From the NCBI GenBank assembly GCA_963922205.1, contig CAWUHX010000031.1, positions 620,001 through 684,000 on the forward strand: a stretch of DNA of 64,000 nt, in the 5' to 3' direction. Of the stretch, positions 10,201 to 22,200 are shown in pieces. Position numbers and translations under genes: made by a program. The notes beneath the pieces are model-generated. The model was given only the letters and a program-made list of their open reading frames with translations. It was not told where the DNA came from and did not search any database. The stretch comes from Romanomermis culicivorax (taxonomy: Eukaryota > Nematoda > Enoplea > Mermithida > Mermithidae). How positions within the stretch are numbered: position 1 is the stretch's first letter; each line of letters opens with the position of its first letter.

Positions 10201-11885
10201 TACATAGCAGAGTCCATTTGTTTTAAAACGAGGCTCGGAACCTAGACTAACGTTTTTTTTAGATGAAAAACCTGCAATGAAAGTGGATATTTTTTTCACG
10301 TTGAAAAGCATATCTGCTACAATTTGCGAAAAAGGATATCCGCGAACATGTTCTTTTCTTGAAATGCTGGTCATTATAAACAATGGAAAGCTAAGTATTA
10401 CTCCGTATTTTTACCATTCCCTGTTAAACCATATTTCGCCAAAAATCAGAAGTTTGTGAGCCTACTGAATAAATATTTACCATTTTTCGAGTAAAAATCC
10501 TACAGTAAAAGCTTTGCGGAAATAACCTGGAGGATAGTATTTATTCTTTGTCATTGTTCAATATTTGTAAGTATTTTATGAAAAAACAGACTACAGGTTC
10601 TTCCTTTTAAATCAAACTATTTTTCCGAAACAATAAGTCGTTAACCGTTACTGTCGAAATTTTTGCGGTGTATAGGTGACTTAAGTTTTCTATTACGGTT
10701 AAATTACAAAATTTACTGTAATGTGCTATTTCATATTTTCGGTATTTAATAAGATGGTTCCAAACAAAAAAATGACAAAAAGTATGGTCTACAAAGCCGT
10801 TTTAAGGAAACTATTACTGCAGAATTTTTTACGTGAAAATTCATAATGGGTAGTTCAGATATCGCAAAATTGCTGCAGCCGTGCATAAAGAGTGGTTTAG
10901 CAGAAATTTATATAAATATGAAATAATTTGCTCTCTGGTCTTCTATTTGCTAACAATTTCAAAAAAGCAGACAACAGTATCTTTAGAGTGATAATATTTT
11001 CTCGCACAAAGTTTACTGTTATGCTTTTCAAATACATCATACTCTACCTGAAAGATGTTCACAAGTTATACAATCGGCGAGTTCAATCAGTTAATCTAAC
11101 TTTTTCATGTTCAATATTCACATTCGACGAGCTGAAATAAAATTCGAACTACATCAAAGTTATAGTGGTAATCAAGGGTTCTACAGTAAGCGGACCGTAA
11201 TTTTTGTACAGTTTAACTATAATAAACTATTTTAAATTACGTCACTAATATCTAAATATAAGAGTTACAGAAAAATTTTAGTTACGCCAACAGCAGGCAT
11301 GCAGAGTGGGAGGTTCTTCGGGCTTTCCATCGAGGGGGGTGGGGTGAATGAGCAAATAACAAAAAGAGCACTACAAAAGCATGCTCATCATATATAATAT
11401 GCATAAATTTATCAAAACAATTTTTTCGAAGAAGTTCAGGGTGAGGTACTTGACGGTTATTTCGGGCCAGGGATGGTATCCAGGGTGTTACGTAGAAGGA
11501 TTTAGCCCTACCCCCTACATGCATGTATGGTCAACAATATGCGTTTTCCCAGAAAGACAAAGATTGGGACGATCATTCCGACGACGAAAAGATCCATTAC
11601 AAAACGGCCAAATCCAAATTCCTCATGTCCACTGCCTGCGGCGAATTGGAAGAAATTTTGCCGCTGCAACAGCCTAACGTCAGTGATGCTACCGGAACGC
11701 TGTCGTCTTCGATGACGACATCGAGCAACTCGGCGGCTTTTTCCACCTGTGGCTTGGTACGTTGGACGGAAACACAGCCCGTTTTTACCACGGTGTTTTT
11801 CAATGAACGGGGCATCCAAAAGTGTAAGACCAAAACGGCTCGAATGCACGTTCCGTTGCGGGCTTTGCGATTGAAAAAGAGCTGA
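4117..11885 (+). CDS. BTB/T1-domain (KCTD-like) protein gene, five proposed exons
   Basis: Proposed exons are 4117-4260, 4941-5134, 9414-9577, 10012-10124 and 11553-11885, joining in phase to about 315 residues. Exons 1 and 2 encode a T1-type BTB domain: VHLNVGGKKF near the start, then FIDRDPSVFDYILNYLR and EADFYQLNEL. In known KCTD proteins this domain makes oligomers and often acts as a cullin-3 adaptor or channel partner, but nothing here tells which. Residues from about 113 on match nothing I recognise. Exon 2 is followed by an in-frame TAA at its donor, so a short protein ending there is possible. The exon 3 donor is the least certain junction. Intron 1 holds a LINE relic and intron 2 holds foldback elements. 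Confidence 0.7.
4345..4835 (+). mobile_element. 3' end of a LINE reverse-transcriptase ORF (relic)
   Basis: Plus-strand frames show the C-terminal end typical of CR1/Jockey-type non-LTR retrotransposons: LPILEYGSP, VENVQRRFTKKL, YKERLDKSGLDD, then after a frameshift near 4605, FNYRAS and VWNSLPDEIT followed by FRSKLNEE. The catalytic part of the polymerase is missing. It sits in the first intron of the BTB gene in the same orientation and is dead. Confidence 0.8.
4941..5134 (+). CDS. BTB gene exon 2 (C-terminal half of the BTB domain)
   Basis: The acceptor is tttag at 4936-4940. The exon opens ALFIDRDPSVFDYIL and continues through YLRDDLSHVILP to EADFYQLNELKRSL and a charged helix. The donor AA|GTAATA leaves phase 2. 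If unspliced, the frame reads AAG TAA and stops at once, giving a BTB-only protein of about 113 residues. Confidence 0.85.
5150..5545. repeat. Interspersed repeat of about 330-400 bp, copy 1
   Basis: It shares blocks with 27262-27600, 54293-54650 and 54835-55115: a TTTAAAATGATCGATG-like edge, CTTCATACTGTAGAAAAACG, AACTGTGTCGATACC and AAATTTTGACCACTTAA. It has no coding content. The edges are approximate. Confidence 0.6.
6100..8420. mobile_element. Foldback element, unit AAGTGTCCCGTTACTCC
   Basis: Left arm 6100-6640 (tandem GTGTCCCGTTAC words, then GACAGGCACGTTT, then TGGTGTAAACACAATAC) returns inverted at 7690-8420 (GTATTGTGTTAACGCCACT, AAACGTGCCTGTCAGA, GTAACGGGACACTTGG repeats). More units lie at 7615-7685. 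The middle holds a block of another family (7108-7300), so this is a composite or rearranged locus. Confidence 0.65.
7108..7300. repeat. Minisatellite arm, unit GGCGCCGAAATGGCC family
   Basis: GGAAAGGCACGTTTCGGTGC opens tandem units of about 17 bp (TTTCAGCGCCGGCCA). The sequence returns inverted at 9030-9169, whose end GGCGCCGAAACGTCCCTTTC mirrors this start. It is followed at 7300-7480 by a pyrimidine-rich core also seen in other families. Confidence 0.7.
8478..9169. mobile_element. Foldback element with GGCGCC minisatellite arms
   Basis: Left arm 8478-8550 (CATTTCGGCGCCAGCC units) and inverted right arm 9030-9169 (GGCGCCGAAATGGCC units) enclose about 480 bases, including an A/G-rich tract. 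There is no readable transposase. The right arm may also pair with the separate left arm at 7108-7300. Confidence 0.6.
9414..9577 (+). CDS. BTB gene exon 3 (proposed)
   Basis: The acceptor is tttctttacag. The frame continuing from exon 2 (AA+A) stays open and reads PWIPKVGDQVRWADFALDSY, then ILFDGFVNGFYVASCD. The phase of exon 4 favours a donor at G|GTATCG (9578), but the frame is open to about 9640 and other GT sites exist. I do not recognise the domain. Confidence 0.55.
10012..10124 (+). CDS. BTB gene exon 4 (proposed)
   Basis: The acceptor is gccgtag and the donor AGT|GTAAGT is strong. In the frame that fits the last exon it reads NYFAPDTGSVYEIEAREFN followed by CFVCDDLSHFKIVRKS. It contains a CxxC pair, but too little is present to call a zinc site. 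Confidence 0.55.
11281..11525 (+). repeat. Degenerate fragment of the 55753-57897 family
   Basis: The words GGCATGCAGAGTGGGAGG, GGGCTTTCCATCGAGGGG, AATATGCATAAATTTATC and CCCTACCCCCTACATGC parallel the arm at 56030-56280. It ends just 27 bases before the acceptor of the last BTB exon. Confidence 0.55.
11553..11885 (+). CDS. BTB gene last exon
   Basis: The acceptor ttttcccag precedes AAAGACAAAG. The frame is open for 110 codons to TGA at 11883-11885, with acidic KDKDWDDHSDDEK, a serine/threonine-rich linker and a basic end (RMHVPLRALRLKKS). No domain is recognised. Base composition is richer in G+C than the flanks, as expected for coding sequence. Confidence 0.65.
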   Translation, partial: KDKDWDDHSDDEKIHYKTAKSKFLMSTACGELEEILPLQQPNVSDATGTLSSSMTTSSNSAAFSTCGLVRWTETQPVFTTVFFNERGIQKCKTKTARMHVPLRALRLKKS

Positions 11886-12962
11886 AGAGAGGAAAGTGTC
11901 ATTTTTGAAAAGTTGATTAATAACTATGGTTAACGGAAGTCTTACTGTGAAGTTGAATGCAACAAATTGAGATTTCTTAAATGTATCTTGTTTACCAGAT
12001 TCATGATTCTGGAAACTTCTCACAAAAGAATGCAACTTGTACCTAGAGAAACCTACTGCGCCCTCCGCCAGCAAGCCGTGACCTCAGAAATCCACTTACA
12101 CCTTTGATAAGGTAGTTTCACAAATTGTCGTCCTAGATGATATCTTGATTTTTTCACAGTGAGATTTTGATTTGTTCAAGATGAAGTTCCAATTTTTTCA
12201 AGGTAGATTTCGCTTTTTCAAGACGACATCTTGAATTTTTTCGAAATTCTCCTGCAAAAATGCGATGCACTAGAATAAATTGCAATGTGCTTACTTGAAA
12301 AGAAAGTCGAACATCGAAAAACTCATTTTTTCGATGCATTTTGAAAAAAAAATGTTGCGCATCATGTTTGAAGATGACACTTTTTTCAAGAGGAAATAAA
12401 TTCTCTCAAGTGGTAACAAATTTTTTCAAGTGGTAACACCTTTTTTTAATTGGTGCTTCTTATATTCTGCATACTATAGCGCGTTCGGCAGTCCAGGAGC
12501 GAACTTACTAACACATCAATCGTTTTTGCTAATACACATTTTTTTCATACAAACTTGCAAAAGTGCTCGAAAAAATTTACTCGGTCCATAATTGATCTAA
12601 AGACCAGCCGATACAAAATGCAATCTTTCACATTCGATAGAATATTCGAGCAACTACAATAACTTTAATATGACTAAAGTTCTACCTCCAACATATCCGG
12701 AAATATACACAATTTCTGGGGAGTTTAGTGTATAAAATCAGCCTTAATATCAGAAAGACTTTCTTCCTTCATCTTTACTGTCTACTCAGTTACATAGTAC
12801 GAATTACAAACGTCTCATTACAACATAAAAGGAAAAAATAGAAAACTTCATCAATTTGTCCAATTTTGAAAATTGTTTGAAAAGTTAGCAAAATAAGCCA
12901 AATCTTACTTACTTTTTGATCATTTCTAAAAACTGAAATTTCAAAAAATACGGTTTCATATT

Positions 12963-12988
12963 ACATATATATATATATATATATATAT
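12963..12988. repeat. (AT)n microsatellite
   Basis: About 12 uninterrupted AT units lie just downstream of the stop codon of SLC4 gene A. Confidence 0.9.
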
Positions 12989-13019
12989 TATGAACACTGT
13001 ACATATCCTTGAACATCTT

Positions 13020-13277
13020 TCACATGAATTTTTCCAATTTCAATGTTTCTTCGCCATTTCTGAACGTCTCTTGCTTATTATTTGCGGTCAGCGACATCCG
13101 ACTTTTCCGTTGACCGCTGATTTTCCGATTGATGCAATTGACTTCCACTCTATTTCGCCGATTAGACACTCTGAACAGTTCAGCCCAAGTGGGTAAAACA
13201 TCGTCCAAAGCCATGAGCTCTTTTTGCGTGAACATTCGATCCATGATCACTTTTCGGATTAGGACCATGACGAAAAG
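13020..13277 (-). CDS. SLC4 gene A exon 18 (C-terminus)
   Basis: The acceptor is ttcttcatag. It reads [20 protein letters not shown] then LMALDDVLP, the usual SLC4 C-terminal end (FT..EL..LDD), followed by a basic cytosolic tail of about 55 residues and TGA at 13020-13022. Copied at 1-118. Confidence 0.95.
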   Translation of the reverse strand, partial: LFVMVLIRKVIMDRMFTQKELMALDDVLPTWAELFRVSNRRNRVEVNCINRKISGQRKSRMSLTANNKQETFRNGEETLKLEKFM

Positions 13278-16200
13278 CTATGAAGAAAAAAGTTAGAGAA
13301 AGTCAGAATTGGAAGAAGTTCAATGTTGACACATTGTCAGTCAGGATGTTGGCGTTTTAAAGCATAAATCCAACATCTTCAACGTTACTCAAAGTTCATT
13401 TTCAAACTGTAATTACAAAATAAAGAATTTAGTACAATGAAACCCTGGGATGATGGAACTTTTTTCTAATTTTGATCCACTAAAAGCCACAGTAACATAT
13501 GCAAGTGATATTTATTTTAGGACTGGTATCTTAATGGCTTACGTTAGATTTCTGTTCCCATTTTCAAATCGGTTCATTTTCCAGTAGATTTTTCAAACAA
13601 TTTTCAAAAATTTAGATTCGATTGGTTCAGAAACCACACCTTATCACATGTCATTAGAGAATTTACTCACCATCAATGGAAAAATCATGGAAATCTGCTT
13701 ATTTTCTTCGACGAACAATAAAATAATGAAACTGATCAATTGAACGGCCGTAAACAAGTGAACTCGTTTCATGCGCACCGACCTCAACCACTGATAATCG
13801 GGTTGATGTTTCATGGGCATGAATAGCAGCAGAACACGTTGACCAAACTGCAAAGTAAATGAGTTCGAAAAATGGCCGTACCATGGCACAATCTTTCATT
13901 ATGTAGTTTTCAAACTTTTGAGCAAAACACTGTTATATATTCAAAAGAGTTCTCGGGTAAAAATGTCTTTTTAAAATTTGACTCATCATTGTTGGAGAAA
14001 TCATAGCTTGATCTAGAAAACATTTTTTGATAAAATACATCACATGGAAACGTTTCCACTATTTCGAAATTTCACATGCTAAAGTGCATTCGATAGCTCA
14101 CAGCAAATGGAGTACAGACGAATTTATACTTCACGGCACCGCTACGCCCACGGCGTAGCCGTGCCCTGAAGTATAAATTAGGACTGCGCCATGAAGTATA
14201 AATTCAGACTGCGCCAAGAAAAACTGACGTTAAATATGATTGGTTGTTTGTGACGTGCACTGAAATCCGATTGGTCACGGCTGCCGTGACCGTGGCCAGG
14301 TGAAGTACAAACGTGGCTCAATGCTCCACAACCATTTTTCACGTATGACAAAAAATTTTACAAATGTGTCAAATAATAGAAAGTTGGCCCATTGATTTGA
14401 GAAATAATGAAATATATAAACGTGCAACTAGCAGCATTTGATATAACAAGCACGTATCAGAAAATTACCTCACGGAATATCACGTTTACACTGCCACGGA
14501 GTTAACAATCATCTTTCAAAATTCACCAACATTCAAAACTGCGTATTTTAGAAACTATCAGAGCTCAATAATTAGTCACAGAAATATCATTGCAATTTCA
14601 AAATCATCGGCAATCGAATTCACTAGCATGTCAAATATAGGAATTTACACTAGGAAATATTCCCTTGTTAGTGAGGCTGTTGTGAACAAAATTTTTGATA
14701 AAGTTACAGAGATTTTTTGATGATTTTTTCTTGAAAACAAGTGCTCAATTTCGATGCTTGTTTTCATACACATGTGAACTATTCTCACCTGTTGGCCTGA
14801 TAAGCTGACAATACCGATGTACAAGAAAACGCCCAAAAGTACTGGCATTGGCAAATGCTGAAAAAGAGCACATGCGATGTGTAGACGTCAAAAAATTGGG
14901 ACCGAAGCCTATGGTAAACATGGCCTGTAAACACAGATCGTCTATTTTTCCTGGATTGCTTGGAAATATTGAAAGAGTACTAAATTCATATTTTATCATT
15001 AATTGCTAAATCATAAGCCGCATAGAACTGGAAATTTGTAAGCCTGCTCAATTAACTTTCACCTTTTTTTCGAGTAAAAACTCATGCAGCAAACGCTTTG
15101 TGTAAGTGACTTCGAGGATGGTGCCTATTTTTATCATTTTTTAATTCACAAAGATTTCATTAAAAAACATAGTTCAGTCTAATAAATCCATGGTTCACAT
15201 TATCCGCTGAAACTCCGAGGCTACCTGCAACTTTCATTTTTTATCTTTCATGAACATTAAACCATAATAAAAAATACTTACTTTCATAACAGGCGTCAAA
15301 AATACAGCTAAACCGATAAGAATGTGAGCCAAAAGAGCAGTCGCCCTTTGCTCCCTGTGTAAAGAATAATGCTTTTTTCAACTAAACGTCATTTTCCGCG
15401 GAGTTCACCCTCACTTTATGCCCAAAAATCGAGGTTTCTCGCCAGGCGCCGCAGTTTCGGACATTATCCTCAAACTGTCGACGTGTAACAATGAAATTAC
15501 AGTAGCCGCCACGTAGAAAGGTAGGCCGAAAAGTGAACAAACCACCATCAATATGGCGATGACAAACAAATCCAAATGGTACCCGTATCCTTTCTGAGAA
15601 GAAAATTAGCATAATTCATACTCTTATGAATTTGGAGTTGCAAGCTTATCACTTGAAGTAACATACGGTATTATCGTTCGAAGTAATATTTTTGGAGATT
15701 AGAAGATCGTGACACTATCATTGAAATACAAATGCGTTTGCACTTCAAATGGTTGGGGTACGTAAGTGTGAACGGCCCCTAATAGCGAATGAGCCCAATA
15801 GCGCGAACGGCTCATAAGTGAGAAAACAGTATATACTTGGGTGTGTCCTATCTTTTTTACTGTGAAAGGCTCATAAGCGCCAAAGGCTCATGAGCACGAA
15901 AAACTCTTGGGGCCGGTTGCAATATTCGGGTTTAAGTCCGAGCTTGCGATTATCTCCAGCAAAATAATCGCGAGCTCCCGATCGGCGCTTGCAATAACCT
16001 CGGGATGATCCCAACGTCGCGATTATCTCGAGCTTGAGATAATCGCGAGCTCGGACTTAAACCCGAGCTCGAGCAGTGATGTTGCAATAAATTTAATAGT
16101 CTAATTCTGATCGCGAGGTCGGTTTCAGTGGTACGCAAAAGTTAATCGTCATCGGTAGTAGGTTTAAGTCCGAGAAATTTGTTGTTTTTTATACTTCTTG

Positions 16201-19200
16201 TCATAATGCATTTTCTACATTATCAACTAAATAATCACCAAGCGAATCGAGTTGGATTTTTTCAACATTTTGACAATAAATATTTGGTTTTGGCCTGTAT
16301 GTTGCTAAAATGCGAATTCAGATTTTTCGGATTCGAATTTTTCTTTTTCTAAATTAAGCTTTTCGCTTTCCGATGTTAATTTTTCTTGCCTAATAGAAAC
16401 ACTGTTTCATTGTTTCATTTCAAAGGATCCACTTTTTGCCACTTTGGCTCTTCAGCCATCAAACCTAGGCTTCCCGATGAAACTTTCGATGAAACAGCGG
16501 CCAATTCAGATAAACTAGTATCGGATTACAGACCTCCCCCGATCTCTTGGAATGCTGCTGGTGTGCTTCTATGATGGTTGGAGAATTTTCGGAAGGTAGA
16601 AGAATCAGGCGGTTCACCACCCGTTTTCCAAACCGTTTTTTTTCCTTTCTCAAATTTTTTTTCGTACGGCCTCTCACATTTTTCAATGTAATTCTTGTAT
16701 CTTCCAAAGACCTATGGACAATGGGGTTTTGTGCATTGTCTTCGGCTTCGATTATATTCCAGACGTAGGGCTGGTTTCATCAAAGAAACTTAAGCCACAG
16801 CTGAGCTGCAGCTTAAGCTGTAGCTAAGCTAGTAGCTTAACTACATAACCATTGTCGTAAACATATCGAGAAGATTAAGATGCAGTTGAGCTGTCCAAAT
16901 CCAAAACTAATCGATATTCGAGACAAAGTTCTCTCAAAAGTACTTCTTTTCTAGGTGTTCACTTCGGAATGCGTTTTCTTTTTGAAACTGCTCGAAATTT
17001 AAGCGGGAACAAAAGACATACCAACAGCAAACAGAAAAACAAACAATGTTGGACACAATGTTCTTTTCACCAACTTTTGTTTACTTTTCACTTCATGCGC
17101 GTAATATAATGTATTGGCGATGTTTCTTCCTAGATAATCGCGAGCTCGGACTTAAACCTGAGCATCAGTTAATCGCGAGCTCGGACTTAAACCTGAGCAT
17201 CAATTAATCGCGAGCTCGATTTTATTATTGCAACCCGAGAAAGATGAAACTGAGCTCGCGATTAGCTAATTCTGAGCATTAACAACTCAATACCGAGTTC
17301 GCGATGATCCTCAGGATTATTTATTGCAACCGGCCCCAGAATTAGACTAGAAAATTTATTGCAACGGCACTGCTGGAGCTCGAGTTTAAATTCGAGCTCG
17401 CGATTATTCCGAGCTCGAGATAATCGCCGAGGTTATTGCAACTGCTGATCGCGAGCTCGCGATTATTTTGCTGGAGACAATCGCGAGCTCGGATTTAAAC
17501 CCGAATATTGCAACCGGCCCCAGGGTTTTTTTTAGCTCGAGTCCCATAATGAAAAAATATTTCGTTAACACAGTTAGCACGGTGGAAAATACTTTGTTGG
17601 TGTCAAACTAATGTGTGACTTTGTCAATTCTGATAACCTGCTTCTATTGTATAATCAACTCATGGAATCATGCTTGATGTTAGTACTTTCAAAAGGAATA
17701 AGGCTCTCATCTGATTTTAATTAAATTAGCTCATTCTTACATTATGCACCAACAAGTTCAGTGGTCACTTTTACAGCAAAACTTCTAGGAATCGTTAGTC
17801 ATGTTCTGTTTGAATAAAAGTTTACATGTTTTCATTGTATCTGAAACTGCGCTTCAACTTCAAATCTTCAATTTCGATTGATTTTTTCAGAAAACTTACA
17901 ATTATATTTGTTACTCACTGTTACTGATTTTCGTAAACTTAGCATATGTCAAAACAGCTGTTTTCAAATAGTGTCCGAAGTTAGAGTCGAAGATGATTCA
18001 GATTCGAGCCACAGTCATTCACTAAGCGAAGGTGACGTGTGACGAGTAGAATGAGGATATTGACCAAGTTGTTATTTGTGTAAGAAATACGAAATGTAAA
18101 ATTTCGAAGATTAATTTTCAGAAACAGATTAACGTCACCAAAATGCATGATTTCTAACACTGATCTGTCAAAACTCAAAGAGAGCCAATTTTTTGAATGT
18201 TGTTTGGTTGAAGTTCTTAGCTGCATTTTTTGTTTCCATTTTTAATTCAAAATGTCGAGGCTTCATTTGCATATAATACGCCCTTTCTCTCAGACAGTTT
18301 CAATGTGATAGCATAGAAATAACGTTTTCGCGCTTATGAGCCTTTCGCGCTTAAGAACCCTTCTGGGTTTTCGCGCTTCTGGGCCTTTTGGGCAGATGGG
18401 ACCATTCGAGATAATGGGCCGCTCGCTCTTATGAGCCATACCCTTTCAAACGCACGTCGAGTGCATAATTTATGCAGAGCAAGCTGATCTCTTCTTCAGA
18501 CGTGTATTACATGTCTCTCATCGGAGAATACTCACTTTAAAAACGTGTTGCACTTCACTGTTGTCGTGCTTTTTATGAAAATTAGCAAAATTCACATGGA
18601 ACTTGTTATTGAATTTGTAAAAATATTGCAGAGTTCCGAATGAAAACCGCTCAATAAAATTATTAGTCATAAAGTTTTGATTTCCATTTAGTTTTGAACA
18701 AAGTTTGGATTCTTCTATAGCTCTCAATCGGAGGCATTGAAAATTTTAGAAGGCCATAAGTTTTCCTGGAAAAAGTGCTTTTGCTCATGATTACCAAAAC
18801 TGAAAATTTCTGTTCAGAAACCAGAGGTTCATTGTTTCACTCATTCAGTGTTTATTCATATATTGTTCATTCATCATCATTGCACAGCGTGAGCTTGCAT
18901 TTTAATAGCCGGACACATCTGATTTCTTTTTATTTTCTTCAGAAATTAAGTAAAAGGTACATCAAAAAGCAGTGGTTCACTATGAATGCGTACAGTTCAT
19001 AGTATACTGTAGATTTACTCGTAGATTTGAAATTCTATGGTGAAAAACTAAAATGGATTAGCAATCTGACGAACCAAACACGAACGTCCTAGTTTTTTAA
19101 CTCGGGTACTACAGGTCCCTTAGGAAGACCGTCTTTTAAACCAATCTTTTATGTGAATCGTTATGTATCTAGTAGCAGTGTTTCTCACTGTAGCTCACCT

Positions 19201-22200
19201 TAAGTTTATTATCAGGACGATTAATGATCACTGAAGTAATATTTTGATCCATCATGACCAAGATACTGAAAAACGATGCGGGCAAAAACGCCAACACGGC
19301 GATCCACCAATGCTCAATGTTCCAAATGTCTACAAGCCATGGTCTCGGGATTGTAGGCTGAAAAAGGGTGTATTGAGGCACAAATATGCGAGAACGAGCA
19401 TAAAATATTTACCGTCAGACTATCAGGAACATTCAAACAAGGCACTTTGATCCCGACGAAGTAATTCACCAGCGTCATAATTAGTATGGCTAATATAGCG
19501 TTGAAGTCGGCAATTATATTGCGGACCTGAACGCAAAATTTTACAAGTTTGGAGAAAGCATGGTGGTCAACTGCAACTGTCATCCAATGGCGTACCCAGG
19601 AATTCAGTTCGAAAGAAGACACAATACTACAAATTTTTGGAATTCAAGTAAATCGACCAAAAAATGATAAAATAATACTTTTCAAAGGTTGACAATCATC
19701 ACCCACGCCGAACAGTCCACATGAGTATACAGTGCCCGAAAATGAGCACTTCTACATCGTTTTGCGTGAAACATGCGTTCTGTGTGCCCGCTATAGCTTC
19801 TAGCATTCTTTGACCCTAAATGACCCGACAAAAAATGCTAGAAAATTTCCCATATTTTGGGTTCGAGCTGGACAAAGTGTGTCGAATCATCGTCATTTTC
19901 GCAAGGAAATTTTCGTTCGATCATATGAAAATTCACAGTAATCGTTAGGTTAGAAGCTCATAATAAGATGTCAATCATAGATGCACAACTATGGTATATG
20001 GAAAAATTTCCTCTTGATCCTACAGCATGGTCTGTACTATAGTCTATCTATTTTCAAATGAGTCTCGGAAAGCCAAATTATCCGTAGAAATTGATGATCA
20101 GACAATAAATCTGCATCGTATATCGAAATCTTTTTTGGTCGATTTCTTCGCCTAACTGCTAAAGTCAACTAGAGGAAAAAAAGGTGCCTGTATAATGTTG
20201 TTTATTATTTGCATGCACATCTTTCTGTGCGCCGAGGCTTACCTATAAAAAAAACTAGAGTAGTGGACCTTAAGGTCAGCAGAATGGGTATACAAGTTCA
20301 AGAACTCGAATATTAACAGGGTTTCTGCAATTTGGGAAAGAATTTTTTCAGGGCCGAAACACCTCGATCAGCAAGAATGCTGGACCTAATGTTTGATATT
20401 TTATGGCTGTGTACACGTCGAGAATTTGTCCCCAAATTTTATAAGTATCTAAGAAGCAACAGTAAGTCAGGCTCAGATATATAGTTTTCCTTAACACTGT
20501 ACTCATACATTTCTTGACTTAAAAATATGGATATAAAAAAGTCTGTTATGCATACTAAATTACTTTAACTTAAAAAGAACGAGCTTAATTTATAAATCCT
20601 AATTACAGGACCGTCCCGAAGATAAGATTCTTGGATGAGCCTCATACCTGACAATCACAGTCTCCCTGTTATATATTTCACACTCCGCCGCTAAATCAAT
20701 GCCAATTTTTCTACTGAAATAGGCACCAAGGAAAAAATTATGTGTATCTTCATTTCGGATTCCAGCCTAATAATGAATGTACACAACTGCTACTTTCAAA
20801 TCATAGATTTGAGTGCAAATCAAAACATTAATCCGAGAGTTTTTGAAATTCCAGGCTACGAGCGTGTTTTGGCTCTGAAAAACATTTTTTTCAAAGTTGC
20901 AGAAATCCTGTTGATATTTTGTGCCGTAAAACTTTGGTACAGATTCAAAACGAAATATTTCTCATACCATGGATATGCATTTATGATCCGAGTCAATCCA
21001 AAGACAACCTATCGTATAGATATTGATGTTGTCAGTCGACTTATGCTAAATTTGCTATGTGTTGGAACTAAAAGATGTCAGCTGGCCTTGAAAAGTCACT
21101 TATGAATTTGCTGGTGCAGCACGACCCATGTAGGTCAAAGCAATACATGTACAGCATTAAAAATTTGGGGGGTCAGTTACAAATTTTTTTAGAAGGGCTC
21201 AGAACTCAATCAAAATTAATCGGAATGCTTAAAAACTTCATTTTTGGATGTTTCTCTGTGTGTTCTTTCAGTTTTCACGTAAAAATGTACAAATTCCAAA
21301 AAATGCAAATCCTGCTGGGTGTCAACCAGGTTTCTGCTCGGGTTCAGGTCCCCCAAACAACCAAGAATATGTATGGTGAGGTCTAGTCCCAAAAAAGCTC
21401 CCGCGATGATATATTGTCTGGAGCAGGAGCCACAGAGTGTCTGCAGTTTTTACGAAGATCCATTCACCAAAGCTCTGAAATTCCAGCGGTCCGTTGCATA
21501 AAACGCTTGCAAACCTACAATTCACAAGTCCGCGCTAAAAAATCGACATGCAACAAGGCAAACATATAAGTCGGCAATTTGTTGCTACAAGTTACTAAAA
21601 ATTGTAGAGGAAAAAGCCTATCTGATAAACGTCATATGGTGTTAGACTTGAGTTCCCTGTAGTCTACAATTTGCAGAGACTTGAAGGGAACAACTTGCAT
21701 GTTTATCTTGTAGCTTGTAGACCTTTCTGAACGCCAACTTGTAGCTTGTAAGTAGACATACAATTGTTTTATGTATTGAAGCTCAGGATAGTGCCCATGA
21801 TAAACTTCGTCAGATTTTCAAGCCTCTATTCAAGAACCATTCTTAATGGGCAATTATTTTGACTGTCCAATTCACAGTATGACTACTAATTGTTCTTCAG
21901 CTCAAACTAGAGATTATGCAGTCAAATTTACTTTGCTAGTGAAGAAAGACGTGTGCCTAAAAAATTTCAGCATCAACGAAATGATGAACGTGGCCAACAT
22001 CAAAATGACCGAAAACATAAAAACTTCCGGCGCAAACGAACAGCCGGCGCCCACGGACGTGCCTTTCAAGGCTTGGCAGGCTAGAGAATGACCTGCATAT
22101 AAATTATGCAAATTATTAAAGAAAATTTTCTTTTTACCTTCGCGGGCCATTTCTATGCCCGGAGATGAATTATTAGACAATAATGGTGAAGAATTGTTAA

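Larger units (their letters stand above)
15750..18440. mobile_element. Foldback element, unit AACGGCTCATAAGCGCGAA, holding a nested element
   Basis: The left arm 15750-15905 (GGCTCATAAGTG, GGCTCATAAGCGCC and GGCTCATGAGCACG units) is mirrored at about 18320-18440 (TTCGCGCTTATGAGCC and related units). It fills the large intron between exons 13 and 14 of SLC4 gene A and contains the 15911-17521 element. No clear target duplication was found. Confidence 0.6.

Noticed and set aside
11508..12074. 188-codon minus-strand frame
   Set aside because: It is the antisense of the last BTB exon, which has a good acceptor and a better-composed reading.
20740..21105. 121-codon plus-strand frame
   Set aside because: It lies in an intron of SLC4 gene A, has no motif, and is not needed for any splice.
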